9,538 nt of DNA from Chloroflexota bacterium (GTDB lineage: Bacteria > Chloroflexota > Dehalococcoidia > Lucifugimonadales > JADFKI01), in NCBI GenBank assembly GCA_022565015.1, contig JADFKI010000135.1:1-9538 (forward strand), written 5' to 3'. The notes below the pieces were generated by a model. The model made no database searches. It saw only the letters and a program-made list of their open reading frames with translations, and had not been told where the DNA came from. How positions within the stretch are numbered: the stretch's first letter is position 1; the number at the start of each line of letters is the position of its first letter. Made by a program: the position numbers and the translations under genes. Positions 1-4,806 of this stretch are shown here, piece after piece.

Positions 1-2
1 CC

Positions 3-182
3 CGCGTTGAATCACGAATACTGAGCAAGATTTCCCATCTCTCCGGCACGATACCCGGCTTCGCCACGTCCGTCGGCCTTGGTGTTCTTCGCACTCTATT
101 ACTCGCGCTATTCGTGGGAGTTGCTATAAAGCTTGAAGTTGTTGCCGATATAACTACCTTCCTAGCGAAATTTCTAGACTAG
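3..182 (+). CDS. Possible C-terminal tail of a membrane protein (partial)
   Basis: One frame stays open from the left edge to a TAG at 180-182, giving 59 residues without a start, so it would be the end of a gene that begins outside the window. The peptide has a short basic stretch, then a hydrophobic segment (around GVLRTLLLALFVGVAI, residues 28-43) that looks like one transmembrane helix, then a mixed amphipathic tail ending in FLAKFLD. A C-terminal helix of a small multi-pass protein (CvpA-like, for example) is imaginable, but no family motif is visible. Third codon positions are less GC-rich than in the genes downstream, which weakens the case. If it is not coding, 1-387 is a long upstream region of the synthetase gene. 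Confidence 0.35.
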   Translation, partial: RVESRILSKISHLSGTIPGFATSVGLGVLRTLLLALFVGVAIKLEVVADITTFLAKFLD

Positions 183-228
183 TTTCAACAGGGCCTCGAC
201 ATGTACACGGAATCTCATTCGATCCCGT

Positions 229-252
229 TGCGCCGCCGACGGCATCGGCGCA
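229..252. repeat. Perfect 7-bp inverted repeat
   Basis: TGCGCCG (229-235) and CGGCGCA (246-252) are exact reverse complements around a 10-base loop. No T-run follows on the + strand, so it does not look like an intrinsic terminator. It lies in the non-coding stretch between the upstream open frame and the synthetase promoter. It could be an RNA structure at the end of the upstream transcript, a protein-binding site or chance in GC-rich DNA. Confidence 0.4.
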
Positions 253-275
253 GACGACCTCTTCGAGAATACCCC

Positions 276-309
276 CAGGGGCCGCAGTTTATGGCCCTGC
301 CTTTTGTTA
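276..309 (+). terminator. Possible intrinsic terminator of the upstream gene
   Basis: CAGGGGCC (276-283) pairs with GGCCCTG (293-299), leaving one bulged G and a 9-base loop. The hairpin is followed by CCTTTTGTTAT, a short and interrupted T-rich stretch. It is correctly placed to end a transcript coming from the left edge. It also sits directly upstream of the -10 element at 308-313, so a role in the promoter cannot be excluded. The weak T-tract keeps confidence low. Confidence 0.35.
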
Positions 310-313
310 TAAT
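305..313 (+). promoter_or_regulatory. Extended -10 promoter for glycyl-tRNA synthetase
   Basis: TGT at 305-307 is followed directly by a perfect TATAAT (308-313), matching the extended -10 pattern TGn-TATAAT of the housekeeping sigma factor. About 17 bases upstream the sequence (CAGTTT, 285-290) is not a good -35 box, which extended -10 promoters can tolerate. Transcription should start near 320, leaving a leader of about 68 bases before the GTG at 388. The promoter covers an in-frame TTG at 313, which therefore cannot be the start on this transcript. Confidence 0.6.
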
Positions 314-370
314 TGTCTTTCAGACTGATACCCGGATCGCAACTCAGCCCCGAATATCCATCTATTCCCG

Positions 371-377
371 AAAAGGA
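371..377 (+). promoter_or_regulatory. Ribosome binding site deciding the glyQS start
   Basis: AAAAGGA lies 10 bases before GTG 388. A second purine run, AAGGAA (379-384), is closer at 3 bases. Together with the promoter at 305-313 they favour GTG 388 over the longer in-frame TTG at 313. Confidence 0.5.
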
Positions 378-387
378 CAAGGAAATC

Positions 388-1728
388 GTGGTAGACAGCG
401 TCGCGTCGGTGGACCTTGAAAAGCTCGTGTCCCTGTGCAAGCGGAGGGGATTCATATTTCAGAGCAGCGAGATATACGGAGGCCTGTCCAGCACCTGGGA
501 CTACGGCCCCCTTGGAGCGGAGCTGAAGCGCAACATCAAGGACTCCTGGTGGCGTAAGTTCGTCTGGGAGCGGGACGACGTTGTCGGCCTCGACTCCTCC
601 ATATTGATGCACCCCGACGTCTGGCGGGCCAGCGGTCACGTGGACAGCTTCACGGACCCCCTGGTCGAGTGCAAGGAGTGCCATCAGAGGTGGCGCGAGG
701 ACCAGCTTGAGGAGCGCGTGTGCCCTGCTTGCGGCGGCGAGCTTACCGAAGCCCGCAACTTCAATCTCATGTTCAAGACCTTTATCGGCCCCGTTGAGAA
801 CGACGCGTCCGTGGCGTACTTGAGGCCTGAGACCGCGCAAGGCATCTTCGTGAACTTCGAAAACGTGCTGAACTCCACCCGAAAGAAGCTGCCGTTCGGC
901 ATAGCCCAGATCGGTAAAGCATTTCGAAACGAGATCACGACGGGCAACTTTATCTTCAGGACGCGGGAATTCGAAATAATGGAGCTCGAGTTCTTCGTCG
1001 CGCCGGGACAGGACGAAGACTGGCATAAGCGCTGGGTCGAGGACTGCCTGGGCTGGTACACGGGCCTTGGCGTCAGCAAGGAGAGGCTTCGCGTACGTGC
1101 CCACGACACGGCGGAGCTGGCCCACTACGCCAAGGCGACGCACGATATCGAATACAGCTTTCCATGGGGCTGGGGCGAGATCCAGGGAATCGCCAATCGG
1201 GCCGACTTCGACCTGAAGGCCCACGCCGAGGCCAGCGGAACTTCCCTGGACTACTACGACGACCAGACCAAGGAGCGTTTCACCCCTTACGTCATCGAGC
1301 CATCGGCGGGAGTCGACCGAGCGCTCATGACGTTCCTCGTGGACGCCTACACCGAGGAGGAGGCGCCCACGGCCTCGGGCAAGGTGGAGAGCCGCGTGCT
1401 TCTTAAATTGCACCCCGAGATAGCGCCGGTAAAGGTCGCGATATTGCCCCTCAGCAGAAATGAAAAGCTGGTCCCCCTGGCTCGCGAGGTCTACGACAGG
1501 GTGCGCGGCTCAGGCGCGGCAAAGGGCTACGTGCAGTACGACGATGCCCAGAGCATCGGCAGGCGGTACCGCAGGCAGGACGAGATCGGGACGCCCCTCT
1601 GCGTCACCGTCGACTTCGACTCGCTGGACGACAAGGCCGTGACGATCAGGGATAGGGACACGATGGAGCAGGTCCGCGTCGCCATCGACGATCTGCCGAG
1701 CGAGCTAGGCGCACGGCTCCACGTGTGA
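388..1728 (+). CDS. glyQS: Glycyl-tRNA synthetase, class II homodimeric type
   Basis: Attaches glycine to tRNA-Gly in an ATP-dependent reaction in the cytoplasm. The 446-residue protein is the single-chain (alpha-2) type found in many bacteria, archaea and eukaryotes, not the alpha2beta2 type of E. coli. YGGLSSTWDYGPLG (30-43) is the family's N-terminal signature. Two cysteine pairs, CKEC (95-98) and CPAC (112-115), make a zinc ribbon in the insertion. LRPETAQGIFVNFENV (145-160) is a conserved family block. Class II motif 2 is FRNEI followed by RTREFEIMELEFF (179-203), and motif 3 is EPSAGVDRALM (304-314). From about 346 on (APVKVAILPLSRNEKL) it is the anticodon-binding domain. The GTG start is chosen from the promoter and Shine-Dalgarno positions; the N-terminus from there (VDLEKLVSLCKRRGFIF) is typical. 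All active-site blocks look intact. Confidence 0.96.
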   Translation: MVDSVASVDLEKLVSLCKRRGFIFQSSEIYGGLSSTWDYGPLGAELKRNIKDSWWRKFVWERDDVVGLDSSILMHPDVWRASGHVDSFTDPLVECKECHQRWREDQLEERVCPACGGELTEARNFNLMFKTFIGPVENDASVAYLRPETAQGIFVNFENVLNSTRKKLPFGIAQIGKAFRNEITTGNFIFRTREFEIMELEFFVAPGQDEDWHKRWVEDCLGWYTGLGVSKERLRVRAHDTAELAHYAKATHDIEYSFPWGWGEIQGIANRADFDLKAHAEASGTSLDYYDDQTKERFTPYVIEPSAGVDRALMTFLVDAYTEEEAPTASGKVESRVLLKLHPEIAPVKVAILPLSRNEKLVPLAREVYDRVRGSGAAKGYVQYDDAQSIGRRYRRQDEIGTPLCVTVDFDSLDDKAVTIRDRDTMEQVRVAIDDLPSELGARLHV

Positions 1729-1992
1729 ACTGCCGCGACTGCCGGGTGCCCGGAATCCCTGAACGCATCGGTGTCGTACACCTAATAGAGCCCGATTTAA
1801 GGCCTTGAATCGTAGGTACGGCCGGATTTAACACGCTGCGCTGATATTCACACCTGTCCGTCGGTTTATACATGTGTCGTTGAACCGCGTCGGCCATTTC
1901 AGTCATCGAAATTGGTATCGGACCAGATTTCGAACCGCAAAAGATGGAGGACCGAATTGTCAAGATTCTTGCCTTTGTTCGGAGGGAGATTG
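1729..1992 (+). other. 264-base spacer, probably holding the promoter of the next operon
   Basis: No convincing gene is seen here. CCGGG (1742-1746) and CCCGG (1749-1753) form a tiny palindrome 13 bases after the synthetase stop, but with no T-run it is a weak terminator candidate. A TATACA at 1867-1872 with TTCACA at 1847-1852 resembles a promoter, but the 14-base spacing is too short to call. A GGAGG at 1946-1950 stands 6 bases before an in-frame TTG (1957), an alternative start for the thioredoxin-like gene. Confidence 0.4.
1981..1985 (+). promoter_or_regulatory. Strong Shine-Dalgarno deciding the lipoprotein start
   Basis: GGAGG (within GGAGGGAG, 1981-1988) lies 7 bases before GTG 1993. 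This start gives a lipoprotein signal peptide of normal length, whereas starts at TTG 1957 or TTG 1912 add a leader of 12 or 27 residues that no signal peptide needs. Confidence 0.6.
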
Positions 1993-2580
1993 GTGTGGCG
2001 TATTGTAGGGCGAAAAAAGGGGGCCTTGCTTAGCCTGTTCGCCGTGTCGGCGTTCGCCTTTGTGGCGTGTTCCGGAGGTGGCGGTGCAGACGACACGCAG
2101 GCGTCGTCGATTGGCAACGTTGCCGCGCCTCCCGCAGACGCTTCGGCGGACGCGGCCCCGGACTTCGACCTGGTCCTCTTCGAGACCCCAAATCACACCA
2201 AGGGCGAGCCTTTCAAGATGTCCGAGCAGACCGGTCATCCCGTCATCGTGAATTTCTGGTTCCCGTCCTGTCCTCCCTGCGTGGCCGAGATGCCGGACCT
2301 CGAGCAGGTCTTTCAGAACCACCGCGACGACGGGCTTGAGATCGTCGGCGTGCAGCTGGTCGGCCTGGACACGGCCCAGGACGGTCAGGATTTTGTAGAC
2401 GACATGGGCGTCACCTACGCGCTCGGGCCCGATGAGGATGCCGAGATCATCATGGATTACAGCGTAACCGGATTTCCGACATCAATTTTCGTCAACGCCG
2501 ATGGGAGCATCCAGCGCAAGTGGACGGGAATACTTAACCTGGAGAAGATGGAAGAACTGGTGTCGGAGATTATAAACTAG
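1993..2580 (+). CDS. TlpA/ResA-like thioredoxin-fold lipoprotein
   Basis: Probably a membrane-anchored thiol-disulfide oxidoreductase acting outside the cytoplasmic membrane. From GTG 1993 it has 195 residues. The N-terminus is a lipoprotein signal peptide: basic WRIVGRKKG, hydrophobic ALLSLFAVSAFAFVA, then the likely lipidated Cys26 followed by a flexible glycine- and alanine-rich linker to about residue 54. The thioredoxin domain carries NFWFPSCPPC with active-site Cys93 and Cys96, and the cis-proline loop TGFPTS (Pro162). The CPPC with an upstream tryptophan-aromatic run is usual in the TlpA/ResA/CcmG group, which reduces apocytochrome c or copper-site thiols. The exact client cannot be read from the sequence. 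A CopD-like membrane protein follows after 54 bases, which suggests work on a metal or haem protein of the envelope. The start could instead be TTG 1957, which also has a GGAGG. Confidence 0.88.
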   Translation: MWRIVGRKKGALLSLFAVSAFAFVACSGGGGADDTQASSIGNVAAPPADASADAAPDFDLVLFETPNHTKGEPFKMSEQTGHPVIVNFWFPSCPPCVAEMPDLEQVFQNHRDDGLEIVGVQLVGLDTAQDGQDFVDDMGVTYALGPDEDAEIIMDYSVTGFPTSIFVNADGSIQRKWTGILNLEKMEELVSEIIN

Positions 2581-2634
2581 GGGTTGGTCCGTCTATTTAT
2601 TCTTCTACGGCGAGATTGACCGCCTGGATACCTG

Positions 2635-3150
2635 ATGAGCATCGGTGACATCTTTCTTCTGGTTGTGCGATGGCTGCACCTGATAGCCGCCGCCGCGTGG
2701 GTGGGTGGCAGCATCTTCTATCTGGTGGTGTTGCGCCCCGCACTGCGCCGCTCACCGGATGTTTCAAGGCGGGTCAACGCTGTGGCGGCCGGGGAGTTCA
2801 GAGCGCTGGTCGACACGTCGATCTTCGTGCTGCTCGCCACCGGGGCCATCCTCACCGTCAACAGGCTCACGCCGAATACTGTAGGCTCGGCTTACGTAAT
2901 CGCCCTTGGCGTGAAGATCGCGCTCTCCGCCTGGATGTTCGTGCTCGCGAAGCAAAGGCAGCGCCGAGGCCCGTTGCTCGAGAGCGTTACGAGTGATACG
3001 ACAGAGGCCGTGAGCGGATTCAGCAGAGTCGCCAGGGCCGTGAGCGGCTACAACTCCATCGTCATATTGGGTATCATGGTATTCCTGGTCTCCGACCTGC
3101 TGAAGGTGTTGTTCGAGCTGGCCCTGGAGCAGGCGCCGATTTCTCGATAG
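2635..3150 (+). CDS. CopD-like four-helix membrane protein
   Basis: A 171-residue integral membrane protein of unproven function. Four hydrophobic segments are visible, near residues 6-32, 58-75, 83-105 and 140-161, with basic loops (LRPALRRS, AKQRQRRG) between them. The opening pattern RWLHLIAAAAWVGGSIFY, with its histidine (His15) and WxGG, and a lysine at the start of helix three (VKIALSAW) resemble the copper-resistance D (CopD) family and related small haem or copper membrane proteins. His15 could be a ligand. The match rests on pattern only; an uncharacterised DUF family with the same layout is possible. The ATG has only a weak Shine-Dalgarno. It stands between the thioredoxin lipoprotein and the Trm112-like gene, probably in one transcript. 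Confidence 0.75.
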   Translation: MSIGDIFLLVVRWLHLIAAAAWVGGSIFYLVVLRPALRRSPDVSRRVNAVAAGEFRALVDTSIFVLLATGAILTVNRLTPNTVGSAYVIALGVKIALSAWMFVLAKQRQRRGPLLESVTSDTTEAVSGFSRVARAVSGYNSIVILGIMVFLVSDLLKVLFELALEQAPISR

Positions 3151-3153
3151 CTG

Positions 3154-3175
3154 GGCCGATGCATCTTGCATGGCC
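3154..3175 (+). repeat. Intergenic hairpin between the CopD-like and Trm112-like genes
   Basis: GGCCGATGCA (3154-3163) pairs with TGCATGGCC (3167-3175) over nine base pairs with a single bulged G and a 3-base loop, starting four bases after the CopD-like stop. No T-run follows, so it is more likely an mRNA structure (3'-end protection or attenuation of the next gene) than a full terminator. Confidence 0.45.
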
Positions 3176-3196
3176 GACTGTGAAAGGACTTCGTTA

Positions 3197-3379
3197 ATGA
3201 AGAGAAAGCTTATGGACATCCTGGCCTGTCCCGTGTGCAAGGGAGAGCTGACTCTCACCGTAACCAAGGAGGACGGTGAAGAGATCATAGAAGGCAGCCT
3301 GCGATGCGATTCGTGTGGGGAGACCTACCCGATAGAGGAAACCATACCCAATATGCTGCCACCGTCTATGAGGAGCTGA
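3197..3379 (+). CDS. Trm112/YcaR (UPF0434) family small zinc protein
   Basis: A 60-residue protein of the Trm112p-like family. Its N-terminus KRKLMDILACPVCKGEL is the family hallmark. Two cysteine pairs (Cys11/Cys14 in CPVC and Cys37/Cys40 in CDSC) should hold one zinc ion, and the block ETYPIEETIPNMLP after the second pair is also typical. In eukaryotes and archaea Trm112 activates and stabilises SAM-dependent methyltransferases; bacterial members are thought to do something similar, but the partner here is unknown. The ATG at 3197 follows AAAGGA (3183-3188) by 8 bases. A longer in-frame version from 3170 adds nine residues that the family does not have. It ends 10 bases from the stop of the oppositely directed folK. 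Confidence 0.9.
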   Translation: MKRKLMDILACPVCKGELTLTVTKEDGEEIIEGSLRCDSCGETYPIEETIPNMLPPSMRS

Positions 3380-3389
3380 TATCGGCGGC

Positions 3390-3884
3390 CTACGCCTGGC
3401 CCCGCAGTCGATACACCAGGCCGTCACCATGATCGAGCCTTCTCGCGATCTCAGAGAACGTTTCACCGCTGGTGGGATGGCGCAGAAACGGGGCAAGCTC
3501 CGCCAGGGGAACCATCACGAAGGGACGCTTCCGCATTTCGGGGTGCGGCAGCGTCAAGATGCGGGTCTGAATCGAGCGGGACCCGTACAAGAGGACGTCT
3601 ATATCCAGGTTCCTGGGAGCGTTGGGAAAAGTCCTGCGCCTGGACAGCCCCGCCTCGATCGCCTTGGTTGCGTGCAAGAGCTCGAACGGGCTCAGCCTCG
3701 TACGGATGCGGCAGACGACGTTCAGGAAGTGCGGTTGGCTGCCGAACCCCATCGGCACGGTCCTGTACAGGGATGAGACCTTCATATCAACCGCGTGCCG
3801 CCTTATCGTCTCCAGGCCGCTGCGGATGTTGGAGGCGGCGTCTCCCAGGTTGGAGCCCAGCCCCAGGTATGCCTCGTTTAGCAT
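3390..3884 (-). CDS. folK: 2-amino-4-hydroxy-6-hydroxymethyldihydropteridine pyrophosphokinase
   Basis: Transfers pyrophosphate from ATP to 6-hydroxymethyl-dihydropterin, making the substrate for dihydropteroate synthase, in the cytoplasm. The 164-residue length matches the family (about 160). AYLGLGSNLGD (5-15) is the N-terminal strand and glycine loop. YRTVPMGFGSQPHFLNVV (40-57) is the pterin-binding region. APRNLDIDVLLYG (89-101) is the signature, with Asp94 and Asp96 as the expected magnesium ligands. LPHPEMRKRPFVMVPLAELAP (112-132) is the C-terminal conserved block. The ATG at 3884 overlaps the folP stop as TGATG and has GGGAG 8 bases upstream inside the folP end. An in-frame ATG at 3899 would add five residues but lacks this arrangement. 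It is the second gene of the folP-folK operon; folB and folE are not in the window. Confidence 0.95.
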   Translation of the reverse strand: MLNEAYLGLGSNLGDAASNIRSGLETIRRHAVDMKVSSLYRTVPMGFGSQPHFLNVVCRIRTRLSPFELLHATKAIEAGLSRRRTFPNAPRNLDIDVLLYGSRSIQTRILTLPHPEMRKRPFVMVPLAELAPFLRHPTSGETFSEIARRLDHGDGLVYRLRGQA

Positions 3885-4750
3885 CAGTGCCGCTCCCATC
3901 CTCTCACGATAGCGTCGCTCATCCTGGCGACGCGGACCATCTCCTTGACGTCGTGCACGCGGACGATATCGGCACCCCCGGCAATAGACAGAGCCACCGT
4001 CGCCGCGGTGCCCTCCACGCGCTCTTCAACTGGCAGACCGAGGACGTACCCGATCGTCGATTTACGGGACATGCCGATGAGCAAGGGCCTCCCCAGGACG
4101 GCGAGCTCCTCTAGCCTGCGAAGTATCTCCAGATTGTGCTCGGCCGTCTTGCCGAATCCCATGCCTGGGTCCAGGATGATTTTTTTTCGATCTACGCCGG
4201 CGCTAATTGCCGACTCAGTCAACTGTTTTAGCCAAGATACTACGTCTGGGACGAGATCGTCGTACCGGGTGTGGTCCTGGTTATGCATCAAGACCACGGG
4301 TACGCCCAACTTTGCCGCAACGGCGGCCATCTCGGGGTCTCGCTGGAACCCCCAGACGTCGTTGATAAGCGATGCACCCGCGTTCACGGCTTCAGCGGCG
4401 ACCCTGGCCTTGTACGTGTCCACGCTTATGGGCAGGTCGATCTCTCGCTTGAGAGCCTCGATTACCGGAATGATTCTTGCCAGCTCTTCGTCGTCCGAGA
4501 CCGGCTTGGAGTCGCCGTACATCGCCGGTGGCCGGGTCGACTCGCCTCCGACGTCGATCAGGTCCGCGCCCTCCTGTTGGAATCGAACGGCCATCCGCAC
4601 GGCAACATCCACGTTGCCGCCAATGCCGTCGCCGGAAAACGAGTCGGGAGTCACGTTAATGACCCCCATGACGAAGGTCCTGCTTCCCCACACGAAATCC
4701 CTGTTGCCTATGCGGGTTATGCCCTTCTTAGTCGCCTTGAAATCATTCAT
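3884..4750 (-). CDS. folP: Dihydropteroate synthase
   Basis: Condenses the pterin pyrophosphate made by FolK with p-aminobenzoate to give dihydropteroate; it is the sulfonamide target. The 288 residues form one TIM barrel with every family block present: VMGVINVTPDSFSGDG (27-42, Asn32 at the metal/pyrophosphate site), GADLIDVGGESTRP (61-74), PISVDTYK (107-114, Asp111), AGASLINDVWGF (124-135), ILDPGMGFGKT (192-202, Asp194), GMSRKS (226-231, Lys230) and RVHDV (264-268). The loop after ESTRP, where resistance changes occur in some bacteria, looks ordinary. The ATG at 4750 has an AAAGG 12 bases upstream, a rather long spacing. It is the first gene of the operon, divergent from the carboxyltransferase gene across 56 bases. 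Confidence 0.97.
   Translation of the reverse strand: MNDFKATKKGITRIGNRDFVWGSRTFVMGVINVTPDSFSGDGIGGNVDVAVRMAVRFQQEGADLIDVGGESTRPPAMYGDSKPVSDDEELARIIPVIEALKREIDLPISVDTYKARVAAEAVNAGASLINDVWGFQRDPEMAAVAAKLGVPVVLMHNQDHTRYDDLVPDVVSWLKQLTESAISAGVDRKKIILDPGMGFGKTAEHNLEILRRLEELAVLGRPLLIGMSRKSTIGYVLGLPVEERVEGTAATVALSIAGGADIVRVHDVKEMVRVARMSDAIVRGWERH
3893..3897 (-). promoter_or_regulatory. Ribosome binding site for folK inside folP
   Basis: GGGAG, read on the - strand, lies 8 bases before ATG 3884 within the last codons of folP. With the TGATG overlap it indicates coupled translation of the two enzymes. Confidence 0.55.
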
Positions 4751-4765
4751 AGCTATCTGATACCT

Positions 4766-4771
4766 TTGACA
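4766..4771 (+). promoter_or_regulatory. Consensus -35-like TTGACA facing the carboxyltransferase operon
   Basis: A perfect TTGACA lies 35 bases before the ATG at 4807, but the bases 16-18 further on (around GGCGAT) are not a recognisable -10 element. It may be part of the promoter for the + strand operon with a poor -10, or chance. It also overlaps the folP ribosome binding site on the other strand. Confidence 0.25.
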
Positions 4772-4774
4772 GTA

Positions 4775-4783
4775 ATTATTTCA
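4775..4783 (-). promoter_or_regulatory. Candidate extended -10 promoter for folP-folK
   Basis: On the - strand, TGA followed by AATAAT (4783 down to 4775) matches five of six bases of the -10 consensus with a TG extension. TTGTAT lies 18 bases upstream as a poor -35. Transcription would begin near 4768, about 18 bases before the folP start. Confidence 0.35.
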
Positions 4784-4806
4784 TGTAAGGCGATGCAGAT
4801 ACAAAT

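Noticed and set aside
320..387. T-box riboswitch in the leader of glycyl-tRNA synthetase
   Set aside because: Such leaders control this gene in Firmicutes, but here the leader is only about 68 bases and has no T-box sequence or antiterminator.
307..1413. Long open frame on the - strand opposite the glycyl-tRNA synthetase gene
   Set aside because: It lies fully inside a gene with all catalytic motifs intact, its translation is rich in valine, arginine and leucine without any family motif, and GC-rich codon use on the + strand opens this antisense frame by itself.
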